This document shows, one piece after another, positions 21,368 through 31,813 of a stretch of DNA of 64,000 nt. The translations under genes were made by a program, and so were the position numbers. Below the pieces are notes generated by a model that was given only the letters and a program-made list of their open reading frames with translations, ran no database searches and was not told the origin of the DNA. The DNA comes from Pseudopithomyces maydicus (lineage: Eukaryota > Ascomycota > Dothideomycetes > Pleosporales > Didymosphaeriaceae). Every line of letters starts with the position of its first letter. Position 1 is the first letter of the stretch. The stretch covers positions 2,356,001 through 2,420,000 of the forward strand of contig JANTUC010000001.1 of the NCBI GenBank assembly GCA_026873275.1, in the 5' to 3' direction.

Positions 21368-24300
21368 CTAGCCCGAGAACCTAAACCGACTAGCTTCTAG
21401 TCTGCCCAGGCCTTCCCGAGGTGCCACATTCCTCCGTCGATAGCTCGTAGTGAAATCTTGAAGAATCGTCCGGATCATGCGAATGTCTCCTGTTTGAATT
21501 CGCTGTCTGATGTTGTTCAGGAACCGCTCACTCTCCTGCGGTGTGATGCTACCTTGTGGCAGCATGCCTACGGTCTGTTGCACCCAGCCCGCAACTTGTT
21601 CGGGCATCAATTCGAACAAGTCTAACAAAACACCGGATGCATCCGGGAAGCAGCCTTCAGGGAAGCTGTACATCATTCCTGTCATGATACGTTGTACGAG
21701 CTGTATGCCAGCAGCAGCAACGAGCTGTTTTACACGTGTTTGTATCTGCTCAGGAACTTCGTGACGCGAGTTGTCAAAGCTGCTAGACGGCGATAGATTT
21801 CGGCCATAGCCGAGAAGGTCCCGTAGGAAATGGAGTGTTGCAATGATAGGCTCTTCTTTGAGAAGAGTGAGGGACGAACAAGCGGCCAAAAGAATCGTCT
21901 CCATGAGCGATGACGAGATGGACTCTGTGGGATAGTACATGGCCATCTCGCCAGCCAGACGGAAAAAGTCTTCTATCATATCGGGAAGTTCTTCTGGTGG
22001 TAGATCGCTAAGAATCCTCAGGAACGTCTTGGCTTGCTGTTCATAAAACTGAAATACGTCGTTTGTGAGGCTTGCATCGAACTCCTCTGCACCGGCGGAG
22101 AATTCACGAACAATGGATGCCGTAGCCCAAAGGAAACATCCTTGCCGCGAAGCTTCGAACCCTTGTACCAGTTGGGTCGCGAGAGATGGAAGTAATGGCC
22201 GCATCGCTGTTCGATATGACAGTACCATGTATCGCCAGCATCGACACACCCTCTCGAGAACCGGCACGCTTTTCGAGAAATGCGAGATGATATTCCCTAG
22301 CATTGGGAAGATCTCTTGGCAGTACTTGACAGCCGGATGTTCTTGTGCAGGGGGCACATGCGGCCTCACAACTTCGATAAATATGGTGAGGAGATTGATC
22401 TTGTCCGCTAACAACTTCTGCGCTGGCTCGTCCTTTGCTTCGTTCGCGAGAGCAACGATGCTCTGTAGCACCGGATCGCAATATAGCTTCAGGGTAGGGT
22501 AAAGTTGTTCGAGAGGCGCCTTTGCGACAACGGAAGCAACGCCGTCTGTGATTTCTTCTTGGCTGCTGACAGGGAGAACATTTAGATATTTGGTGTAGAA
22601 CTGCTGCAGGGGTCCAATGAAACCAATGAGGGAGCTTGCGCAGTCGTTGCAGAAGAATTTGAACGAGAGAGCTGCAGCTCGGATAACGTCTTTGGAGCCA
22701 TGTTCGAACGCGCCCATGATGAATTCAAGCTGAGGCTGCAGCGTCTCTGGATGTTGGGCGGTCCATTCAGTATACCTGCCGAGAGCCATGACTGCTTGGA
22801 ACCGGACTTTGGGGTGATCGGGAATTTGGACCATCAGCGGAATTAGCTGAGGAAGCATAACGCTCTCCTCGGGTGACACCATTCGTCCCATTGCCCGCAC
22901 AGCGAACAGAGGAGCCTCCAATTTTTGCCATTCAGGCACGTGGTTGGGTCCAGCTTGGGAAGCGTACGTCTGTACCCATGCTTGAATAAGGCTGAACGGC
23001 TTCTGCAAACACTCCGTCACGCTCATCACCTCGCAGCAATCTTTCAGCACATCACCCATCTGATGTCGGAATTCCCGAAACTTCTCTTCCTGCTCGCGAT
23101 CGCCCTCAAACAGGTCCTTCTCGTCGCCACTTTCGGGTTTCGGATATTCCAAATGGCCAATCATGATGTCGACGAGCTTTGCGTAGATATCGGCGAATTG
23201 CTGTCGAGCTGGAGTGTACTTCTCCAAGGTCAGGTACTGTTTCAGATCGTACCAGAACTTGAAGGTATGCGATATTGCGTCTCGTTCTTTATCCAAGGCG
23301 GCAGTCTGCAGAACAAGCTCGACGAGGCCCTGGAACTGATCGGGTACCCGTGCAATGAGCAAGCACCATGCTTCTCCGGCCTCGGCAAATATTCGTGCAA
23401 TGCCCTTGTATGTCTCGGTATCCTCGTCTGCTGCAGCCTGGGTGAGTTTTGGGCCTAGCTCTAGGACCTTGGGGTACAGAATCAGAATGGAATTGGTTGT
23501 CTCGTCGACATCCCTAGTCTCGACAATCAACGCGCATACACATTCTACAGCAGCTTCAAACGGCTCTGGGGCTGACAGTGCGTCGAAGACAACGGCCAGC
23601 AGGGGAGATTTGATGATGTCGTCAATGGATACTTCTCGCATCCAGGAGGTGATACAGTTGAGCAGCTGCGGATTCTGTGCAGCGGCAGCTACCAAAAGTT
23701 AGCGAGGCAATGCGGCAGGAGGGCAAACGTACATGACGACTGGGCATACTGGACGAGGAGGCCAAGGGCTTGCTGGGCGTTTTCCTCGATCAATTCGGAG
23801 GTCCTCATCTGCAACTCGGTTTCCTACCAAATCCATGCATTAGATTCTGACTCTGAGAGCATGCCACGATACCACCGGAAGTTGGTGCCGGTAGGTGGGT
23901 GATTCGACCGAACGTACTGTAAGAGCGATTTTGCGGCCATGTGTGACTTCCTCTGGCAGGACGCGGAGGAAGTCGAGGACGCAAGGCAGGGTGGAGGGGT
24001 CTGAGCCCAGGGTTGAGAGGATGAGGGGGAGCACGTCCTTCCACTCTGTCATCTGGATGGCCAGATTGGCCAGGCAGACGCAGAGCTGCAATCTGATGGG
24101 CTTGGGGCCGGCGTGGAAGGTGGCCAGATTCCGAATGATGGTCTCCCGCAGCTTGGGGAGGGTTTCGCGGGGCAGCTGGTGAAGGTCGTAGACGATCTGC
24201 GGCTGTCAGCGCGGAGGCGGCGGTAGAGGAGGCGAGGAACAACGCACCTTGCCCTTGAGGGTGGTGGCGGCGAACAGCTTGGCGGCGGCATCGACGTTGT

Positions 24301-24592
24301 TTGCCTCGAGCATGGCCAGGGTGGTCGTCCATGCCTCGTCCTGCGGGCGCTGTCAGCATGCGCTCTTCAGATTGGCATCGAGGGTGATGGTGGGGAGGGG
24401 AGGGAGGGGGTAGGAGGGGGAGGGTGGAGGGGGAGGGTGGAGGGGGAGGGTAGAGGGGTGGCATGCCGATTTCTGGAAGTGCTCGAGGAACTGGTGGGCC
24501 TGCTCCTTCTGAGCGCGGTCGGCGGCCGAGGCCATGGTGCTGTGGGCAGCCAACACGGGCGCAAAGACATGCTGCACTCCGTTGGCGGCCAT
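21368..24592 (-). CDS. MTR10: Importin-beta family nuclear import receptor MTR10 / transportin-SR
   Basis: Karyopherin that imports SR-type mRNA-binding proteins (Npl3 in yeast) and is linked to tRNA traffic (family knowledge). Exons: 24467-24592, 24248-24340, 23918-24196, 23733-23823 and 21368-23688, joining in frame to 969 residues, the normal length. The protein is a run of helical HEAT-like repeats; conserved stretches include EQAHQFLEHFQKS, DEAWTTTLAMLEA, AKLFAATTLKGK, YDLHQLPRETLPKLR and LLNCITSWMREV. Introns 2-4 are GT-AG. Intron 1 (24341-24466) has GC at the 5' site (TCG|GCATGC) and no GT alternative; its plus strand is a G-rich quadruplex-like repeat. The gene is head to head with SmE, with start codons 378 bp apart. 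Confidence 0.92.
24392..24461 (+). repeat. G-rich purine repeat with G-quadruplex potential
   Basis: Repeated GGAGGGGGAGGGT-type units on the plus strand give at least eight runs of three or more G separated by one to three bases. It lies wholly inside intron 1 of MTR10, where it is the template strand; the pre-mRNA is correspondingly C/U-rich. Confidence 0.8.
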
Positions 24593-24970
24593 GGTGGGCT
24601 GTCCCTCGCGGGGGCGTGTGGGAAGGGAGCGGACGACGCGCAGAGGGACGGCGGGCGGGGGTGGGCTGTGGCTATGCGTGCTGCATGGGCTCGAGGCAGG
24701 CTCGACGTGGGCGTGTGTATGTGCGGGTGCGGGTGTGCAGGCGCAGTCGCAGTCGGCGTGTGTTTGTTTGCGGGCACCAAAGTTCAGTTGCGTCGGCAGG
24801 CAAAGTCGTTGCCCACCGTTGGTCCCGCGCGGGTGCCAAGGCCCATCGATGCTCGCTTTCGCTTCTCACCGCCCGCCCGCTCTTTTCCCAGAGCTGCACC
24901 TCGACCGACGACCGACGACCGACCTGTTGCCCTGCACACCCAGACCAAACACCCAAACAACATCGCAAGC
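24593..24970. promoter_or_regulatory. Shared divergent promoter, MTR10 / SmE
   Basis: 378 bp separate the start codons of MTR10 (minus) and SmE (plus), so both promoters must lie here or overlap. No TATA box is evident, as is usual for housekeeping genes. Confidence 0.6.
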
Positions 24971-25514
24971 ATGACCGGACGCGGAGGTGAGACGTCTTGC
25001 TGCCTCGACTCGTGCCGCCTGCGCAGAAGCTAACCTGTATTCTAGGACGCGGCGGGCAGAAAGGTGCGCCTTTGCCCTTACCCTTACCCTCACCCTGCCC
25101 ACCACCTGGCACCCGCCCTCTGCTGACGCGTCTGCAGTGCTCCTTCCGCCCATCAACTTCATCTTCAAGCTCCTCCAGCAGCGCGCGACCGTCTCCATCT
25201 GGCTATACGAGAACCTGGGCATGCGCATCGAGGGAAAGCTCAGGGTACCTACCAATGCCCACCACCAATGCCCGTCCCGGTGCCTGCCATCCTGACGCTG
25301 CACAGGGTTTCGACGAGTTCATGAACCTGGTCATTGACGATGCCACCGAGGTAACCCTGGCAAACAAGGAAAGCCCGGAGCAGCGGAGGAAGCTCGGTGA
25401 GTACATTCGCGTCGCTAGCTAGCTGTCTACCTGCACTCGGACCGCTGATCCATCCCAGGCCAAGTCCTCCTCAAGGGCGACAACATCTCGCTCATCCAAC
25501 AGATCAACAACTGA
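24971..25514 (+). CDS. Small nuclear ribonucleoprotein SmE
   Basis: Core Sm-ring subunit of the spliceosomal U1, U2, U4 and U5 snRNPs. Five exons: 24971-24986 (16 nt), 25046-25063 (18 nt), 25138-25244, 25306-25396 and 25459-25514. They join in frame to 95 residues, the usual SmE size. Sm motif 1 is visible in VSIWLYENLGMRIEGKLRGF, followed by DEFMNLVIDDATEV. Sm motif 2 is GQVLLKGDNISLI, followed by QQINN at the C-terminus. The first two exons encode only MTGRGGRGGQK, so gene finders may drop them; the downstream LLPPINFIFKLLQQ core is unmistakable. Introns are 59-74 nt with good acceptors. Divergent partner: MTR10. Confidence 0.95.
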
Positions 25515-25606
25515 GCAACCCGCTGCCGACTCTATCGAACAGAATCCGCCGCAGATACGTTGGCTGCTGCGAGACGCAGTGTCCAGAGATGCGGGCGGTG
25601 TAGGGG

Positions 25607-26452
25607 TTAGGAGGTAGCTCTACGCAGCTCTCCATCACCCGTGATAAGGGCATCGAGGCGGAAGTCGGAGTCGTCCATTGGCACAGTCTCATCGGGCGAG
25701 AGTAGTTGCTCTGTCAGCGACAGTCCGACTGCATGTATTGTGGTTAGTTAGCATACCCGTCCGAACGCTGGAATGAAAATTCACCATTTCTTACCTCGAA
25801 AAGGCACCGGCGATGCATCGTGACAGCGACCAAGGAAGTAGTCGTAGAATCCCTTTCCATGACCCAGGCGGCCGAAGCCTGTGTCGAATGCCATGCCTGG
25901 CATCACTATGAGGTCTAAACCTTGACTCGGGTTGGTGATGGTTCCATGTGTGACGCCCTTGCCGCCAAATGAGTTGACTCGGCTTGGGATTGAGTCGGCG
26001 CTGAGTGTTGGGATATTCCACTTGTCCGGCAGCAGCGAGTCGAAATCGTGCATCGAGTGGAGCTCTAGCATGTCCATGATGCACCTTGGTTGGCCTTCTA
26101 TAGGGGCTTGAAGATTGTACGTGTGGGGTATGAAGACGCGCTTTCCTTGGGCCAGCGCATCCCGAACAATGCTCGTGGTCGAGATCTCGCCCGTAGGCAT
26201 GGACAGATAGACACTTATCCGCCTCGCCGCCTTGTATTCGGGCATAGCTAGTAAAGTCCCCACCGCATTGGAAGCTGTGCACCGTTAGATGCCCCATGCA
26301 TGCACGTCTGTCTGCCCGTCTGTCTGCCCGTCTGTCTGTCCATGAGGGTGTTTGCACCTACTCTGCGCAGCAATTGCCGTCTCAGACACATCGGCGAGGA
26401 CTTTCTTGATCCTCTTCCGCAGATCCTTCTTCAGCGCCGTCACTGCTGCCAT
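25607..26452 (-). CDS. 5-formyltetrahydrofolate cyclo-ligase (MTHFS)
   Basis: Converts 5-formyl-THF to 5,10-methenyl-THF with ATP, returning the storage folate to one-carbon metabolism. Exons 26362-26452, 25795-26274 and 25607-25728 encode 230 residues. Visible: N-terminal basic helix (ALKKDLRKRIKKVL), LLAMPEYKAARRISVYLSMPTGEI, KRVFIPHTY, LDLIVMPGMAFD, and the nucleotide-loop motif GFGRLGHGKGFYDYFL (about residues 163-178). A VPMDDSDFRLDALITG tail follows. The stop at 25607-25609 lies 92 bp from the SmE stop, so the two genes converge. Intron 1 contains a short CTGTCTGCC-type repeat (26305-26340). Confidence 0.92.
26305..26340. repeat. Short tandem repeat in MTHFS intron 1
   Basis: About three copies of a CGTCTGTCTGCC-type 12-bp unit, the last one diverging, inside the 87-nt first intron of the cyclo-ligase gene. 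Confidence 0.8.
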
Positions 26453-26688
26453 GGTGATGCTTGGAAGAGGGAGTCCATCAGCCCTGTCGGTGATGCAAGC
26501 GCTTGTGTGGCTTGACGATCGGCGGCGCTAACGGCGGCGTGATCCCTGTCAAGTCGCGGCTGCTCCATTCTTGTCTCCTGGCAGCGCCCCCAAGCGTCAC
26601 AACAATTGCTCGTTCTCCCCACCACACCGCACCTGCACGCTCGATTCACGCCCATCGCCAGTCGCTCCCCTGTCCCCCGTACATAAGC

Positions 26689-27589
26689 ATGCTTGCCTCG
26701 CTAGGAGCCCTGCTGCTCGGCGCAAGCCTCGCCGCCGCGCAAGCCTCCTTCACAGATTTGGTTGGGACGTGGAGCAGCAAGTCCAATTCAACATTCACGG
26801 GCCCCGTCAGGAACCTTTACCCACGATAACCTCGGCTCGTACTAACCGTACGGCAGGGTTTCTATGACCCCAAAAACGACAAGTTCACCGAGCCAAAACA
26901 TACAGGCATTTCGTATTCCTTCTCGTCAGATGGCCACTTTGAGGAATCCTACTATCGCGCCATAGCCAACCGTACGTCGTCACCCAACCTGATCAAGGCC
27001 GCGTTGCGGATTTGAGACGTGTGCTGAGTGTGTCTAGCCGAGAACCCTCGCTGTCCAAAAGGTATAATCCAGTGGCAGCACGGGAGCTTCAAGAAGCTTG
27101 ATAACGGCTCACTTGCGCTGGAACCGATCAAGGTCGACGGGCGCCAGCTATACTCCGATCCTTGCGCTTACAGTAGTGCCGTATATACACGATACAATGC
27201 TACTGAAATCTTCAAAGTATGTCGGATGTTGCACGATCCTACCAACCAAGTTATATGGCCAGAGATAGCGCTAACGCAGGTCATAGGGCTACGAGGTTGT
27301 CAAGGACGGGTACACTGGAAAGACACGCTTGAACCTTTTCAAGAAGGATGGTTCGCCTCTCATGCCGCTCTACCTGGCCTATTCTCCGCCCCAGATGCTG
27401 CCTACCTCCACCCTCAACCCACTTACCACGTCGACGGCAGGCGCACAGGCTACAGGCAAAACGAAGCGCTCTGAACTCCCGGCTGGTGTTATGGGCAAAC
27501 GATCCCCACAACAGAAGCAAGCCGATAGGTGGTGGTGGTTCGGTGTCTTTTTGACCGCTTCTGGTGGTGCTCTCTACTATTTTTTCTAG
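26689..27589 (+). CDS. ROT1: ROT1, ER membrane protein for glycoprotein folding and cell-wall synthesis
   Basis: Yeast Rot1 is an essential ER chaperone-like glycoprotein needed for beta-1,6-glucan synthesis and protein folding. Exons 26689-26805, 26857-26971, 27038-27216 and 27287-27589 encode 237 residues (yeast 256). Signal peptide MLASLGALLLGASLAAAQ, then conserved blocks: LVGTWSSKSNSTFTGPGFYDP (spliced), GISYSFSSDGHFEESYYRAIAN, NPRCPKGIIQWQHG, DGRQLYSDPC, TRYNATEIFK and PLYLAYSPPQMLPTSTLNP. A C-terminal transmembrane segment (WWWFGVFLTASGGALYYFF) anchors it. All three introns (51-70 nt) have GT..AG, with an ACTAAC branch site in the first. Confidence 0.95.
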
Positions 27590-28532
27590 GCGATCAAAGG
27601 CACACGTGTATCGAAAACGGGGCTTCGGTACGTTGTGCTGCCTCGGGATTGGTAATGAATGAGTGGCCGTAGCTAAATGTCTCCCTTAGTGATTGCAATA
27701 CCAAGCGAGCGCGGCAATTACGATTACAGGCTCAGCATTCACGGCTCCAGTACGATATTGCGCGGGATCGACGTCGTCTCCAACGGCTTCAACGGCTGCA
27801 ACTAGGTCTTGCGTGCCGATACAACACCCTCCCCACTGTCGTAGTATTTGAAGGAGTCTGGGAGAATGGCGAATTGGCATCTTATGTTCTGGCCATAGAG
27901 ACGAAATGGACGCTCGAACCAGGCCCAAATCTATTCTTACAAGCACGCTTCGTTGTGTATTTGACATTGTGGAAGCTACACCTTGAGGATGGAGTGGTGG
28001 AATGGCGGTTCCACAGAGGGACGGTGGACGGTTTCTGGATTCCGCAACCGTGATGAGAAGACGTGGCCATGGCATGCTCGAGGGAGGGGCAGGTACAACA
28101 GCAAGATGTAAGCTTAGGTTAGCTAGTCAAAGTATGCTACAATATCCGATGGGTTCGGATGCATCCAATCTACATGCAGGGTTCAGGGTCAAATTGCGCG
28201 ATGGGTGGGAGCATGAACTTAATGGGGGCTCTGTCTCTCTACCGCATTGGACATGTTGCGGAGGTGCATGGCGGTGATGAGCTGTCTAGCGCCGAGTGGG
28301 GCCGCACTATTCACCCACTAGCCCCCCAAGTTGCCCTTCCAACGGCCAACAACAACAACACGGCTCAAAAGGTTTCAAGCCACGGTTTCCGTGCAAAGGT
28401 CCAGGTTTGCGGCAGGAAACAATCGTCATTGCAAATTGAACTTGCATCGACCTATTGGCGTCTGTTTTGCATCCAATCTCGCCCAAGGTTTATGAGTGCT
28501 GTGAGTGTCGCACGGACAATCAGCATTCCGCC
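27590..28532. other. Intergenic region with an unassigned open frame
   Basis: About 940 bp between ROT1 and the coiled-coil membrane protein, both plus strand. Apart from the unassigned frame described separately (27673-28053), I see nothing recognisable. Confidence 0.45.
27673..28053 (+). CDS. Unassigned open frame without an ATG (doubtful)
   Basis: A frame with no stop for 126 codons ends at TGA 28051-28053. It contains no ATG, but a possible acceptor (CCCTTAG) ends at 27689. The second half is rich in Trp and looks protein-like (for example EGVWENGELASYVLAIETKW), while the first half is Gln/Arg/Leu-rich. Only about 85 bp separate its start from the ROT1 stop, leaving no room for an upstream exon unless it overlaps ROT1. 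It could be a real small gene with an unseen exon, a relic, or chance. I recognise no family. Confidence 0.25.
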   Translation, partial: LNVSLSDCNTKRARQLRLQAQHSRLQYDIARDRRRLQRLQRLQLGLACRYNTLPTVVVFEGVWENGELASYVLAIETKWTLEPGPNLFLQARFVVYLTLWKLHLEDGVVEWRFHRGTVDGFWIPQP

Positions 28533-31119
28533 ATGACGACGATGCACCACTCACCCCCACCGGGTGCAACGCCTTTTGCCATCTACGAGGACCCAGAGGA
28601 GGACCCATCGGACATATACGAAGGCGATCTGTCGTTTTCCTCAGAGATGTCCGGTGCTGATGTCGCCATTCCCACGATTGAGGGCGAGCACGACCTGCAA
28701 GACGAGCCAGAGCCATACAATGGCTCATATACCTCCCGTCGCCAATCCATCCTCTCGTCTTCCCGTCGCGGTTCGGCTGTAACGACCAACAGCTTAGTCT
28801 CGTCGCTCCCATCCGACATCTCGGTAACCTCCAAATCAGTTGTGCCAGCCAATGCGCTCGAATCGCGGTACTCGCCTCGAAAAGAACGTCCCCCGTTCCG
28901 CAACCCTTCATCGGTGCGAGCCATGCAAATGGCTTCCCCTCCGCCCCTGTTGGCCCCAGAAGCCTCCCGAGAGCGAACCAAAGGGGGCTATGGGCTTGCA
29001 ACACCCAGCAGAAGCGCCAGATCTGAATCTGTATCCACCACAGGTACCCGTCGATCACGGTCGCACAGGGATAGTTTACATAGGGATTACCAGGCCCAGA
29101 GTCCGCGACCCACTGCAACGCCCCAGCCGCTGCCGCTGGTTTTGCTGCACGTTACCATACTGCCCATGCAAATGCCTCACACGCCCGAAACAATGGTGAA
29201 AATCATGCCTGAGTGGCTCGTTGAAAATTATAAAGTCTTGGAGGACAAGCTCCAGGACATTGTGTTGATGCGAAGAGGGCTTCTCATTCAGCACCCGAAA
29301 GATGAATATGATTTATTGGAGGAACGTATCCTTGAGAGCTTGGAGCTCAGGACCCCCGACTTCTCAAGTGTGGGCATTTTGTAGCACCCGATTCTGATGA
29401 TGAAGATCTTCACCAAAGTGACGACGAAGCCAATGATGACCAGGTGGATCAAGACAGCCGTATGGGTGGAGGCACAATCACCGGGGAGGAGCTCCCGAAT
29501 CGAGATACCCCACACCCAATTCTGAGGATGCAAGCGTTTGTTTGGATTGTCACCGGCAGGTCAAGAAGCCTGGCCACGGCGTTGGTGCTGGTACTAAGAG
29601 ATGGGACATCAAGATATACGCAGCCAACGGTTTGATGCGCGCTGGAGCATGGGCAGCTGCTTGGAGTGAGATGGAGAGGTGTGACGTAGAAATTACACCT
29701 TGGATCCCAAACGAAGTACGAAAAACTTTGGAGAAGAGATTAGAGCAAGAACAGGAAGCAGCGAAAGTAAAGGCGCTTTATGCAGCAGAGCTACAGCGCC
29801 AGATCCAAGAAGAAGCCGCCATGCAAAAGAAGCTGGAAGAAGAGGCCCTTGCTCAAAGAAAGGCAGACGAGGTTCAGCTACAGAAGAAAATTGAGGCGGA
29901 AGCGGCTGCTTTGCAGAGAAAATTGGAAGAAGAAGCTGCAGAGAAAAGACAACTCGAGGCGACGCTCAATGAGAAAATCGAGGCAGCGAAAGAGGCTATC
30001 CGACTTGAATTTGAGGCCCAAGCGCTGGCAGAAGCTCACTGTGTTGCCGAACGCTTTCGTGCCATGGAGAATGCATTAAAGACCGGACAAGAAAAACCTG
30101 AAGCACAGGTACTACCCGTGCTCCAAGTTTCACAAGCGTCATCTCGCTCACGTAGCAGATCTCGACACAGATCTCGATCTCGAAGACCGGCTATCCAGGA
30201 AGTTCCACTAGGAACCCTACTGAAGAATTACCTTGTCCTACAATTTCAGGATATGCGAAACTTGTTTATCGTTGTTCTTGGCGGTCTTGTGGTTCTCTTA
30301 TCAATGAAATCAGATCCAAGTTGGGACCCTCTCCAACGACCAATAGTCGATGTAGCAGCTAAGATTTCTATGGGCGATGCCGTCGAAGCTGTGGTACCTG
30401 TGTCCGTAACATCCACAGCTACAATGACTTCGACATATTATTCAACGCTGTTAGTGACACCATCAACCACTATAAAAAAGGCTGAAGAGACCTTGTCGCC
30501 CACATTTGAAGAGGCACAAAGTGCCTTGGAACTTCAAGGACAAGAGACGGACACGCTTCCAAAACCAGACACCGGGCTTGATGTAGAGGTTGATGGTGAA
30601 AGCAGGTCCTCCGCAGAAGTGGAGCTCGGGGAGCGTGTAGCGCTTTCTGCTAATGGAGATGAAAACGGCGACTCCCCAAATGAGCCCATCACTCACGACA
30701 CTGTGGGGGATACTGTGGGGGAAAGTGTCGATACAGCAGGTTTATCCATGATTCCTTCAGCAGAAGCCACCAGTGGAGATGTTTCGGTGCCAACAGAGGC
30801 CGCTCATGCTTCGTTCAACATGTCACCACTGGACAATCTGTTCGACACGAATTCCGACATACTTCCTCGAGAGGGTTCGGCTTCTGGAGATGCCGAATCT
30901 TCTTCCATTCCAGTCGAAGAGGCTATTGCTAAGCCATCGACAGCCGAAAAGGCTGCGACACCGTTCGAATCTGCCTCGCTTGCTATACACTTCGGCGAGA
31001 AGGATAACATGGAGCCCGAGACACATACCGTTACTTCGCCAAAAAGTATGCATCCGCAGTTTGACATGGTTTTTGATCCTCTTCGAGAACACCTTGCCTA
31101 TTGTGCCCGACAAGCATGA
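28533..31119 (+). CDS. Conserved ascomycete coiled-coil protein with a membrane segment; two frame breaks
   Basis: Intronless. A Ser/Pro-rich N-terminus (PFAIYEDPEEDPS, RRQSILSSSRRGS) is followed by the conserved block MPEWLVENYKVLEDKLQDIV...PKDEYDLLEERILESLEL. A cysteine pair region (KCGHF and CLDCHRQVKKPGHG), KRWDIKIYAANGLMRAGAWAAAW, about 130 residues of Glu/Ala/Lys-rich coiled coil, an Arg-Ser patch and a hydrophobic segment (NLFIVVLGGLVVLLSM, about residue 575 of 862) come next, then an acidic tail. Three frames must be joined: one base is missing at CCCCC 29353-29357 and one at GGGG 29483-29486; adding one base at each gives 862 residues. Related proteins have, as I recall, been auto-labelled 'pathway-specific nitrogen regulator'; I see no support for that role. 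Start at 28533; an in-frame ATG at 28455 also exists. Confidence 0.75.
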
Positions 31120-31813
31120 GTTTCTTGACCATGTCGTCATGTCGTGTTGAGGCGAAGCACGTCAATCCTGCTTTTCCGGTCACCTTGACCGTTCGGTCTT
31201 ACGAGGCGTACTTCAAGGCCGAAATCGCGCACTGCCCAAGATTCGAGTATGACGGGAGGTACGATGTGTGTCTGCCTTCTTTTTTTTCGTCAGCTTTAGG
31301 ATGGCGAGAACATGGCCTGTCTACTTTACGAAAATGATGAAAATGAGTAATGTCATTGGTAACTCTTTATCACGACTGAAAAACCCCCCACGACATAATG
31401 CAGTCGCGCCTCATCTAGCCTGTCTTGTTTGCGTGCGTTCCGAGCTTTGATAAGCGTTGTTGCATTGTTGTGCAGGATATTGGACTTTCAGTGAACCGAA
31501 GTATTCACGCTCGAGGGGAATCGGTAGAACCGATCACAGATAGTTTGGTAAATGCAAATTTGATCTCAGCACATGATGGTCTCAATATGTTCAAATGTAT
31601 CTGCATGTCCGTATTCGTCTTGGTCACACTCTCACGCACGATTATGATGCACTTGTGGATTGTAATGTCAGCGACTTTACTCTGGGTTACACCGAAGTTG
31701 GTCCATATCAAAAGCATTACCGCTACCCATTGTCATTTGTTTCGTAGACAGTCATTAGCCATTCCCATCGGTATGCAATTATTATCCGTCATGTATTCCT
31801 GACGCCTCTCACA
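31120..31813. other. Intergenic between convergent genes
   Basis: About 690 bp shared by the 3' ends of the coiled-coil protein (plus) and UCH37 (minus). Nothing else is recognised. Confidence 0.5.
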
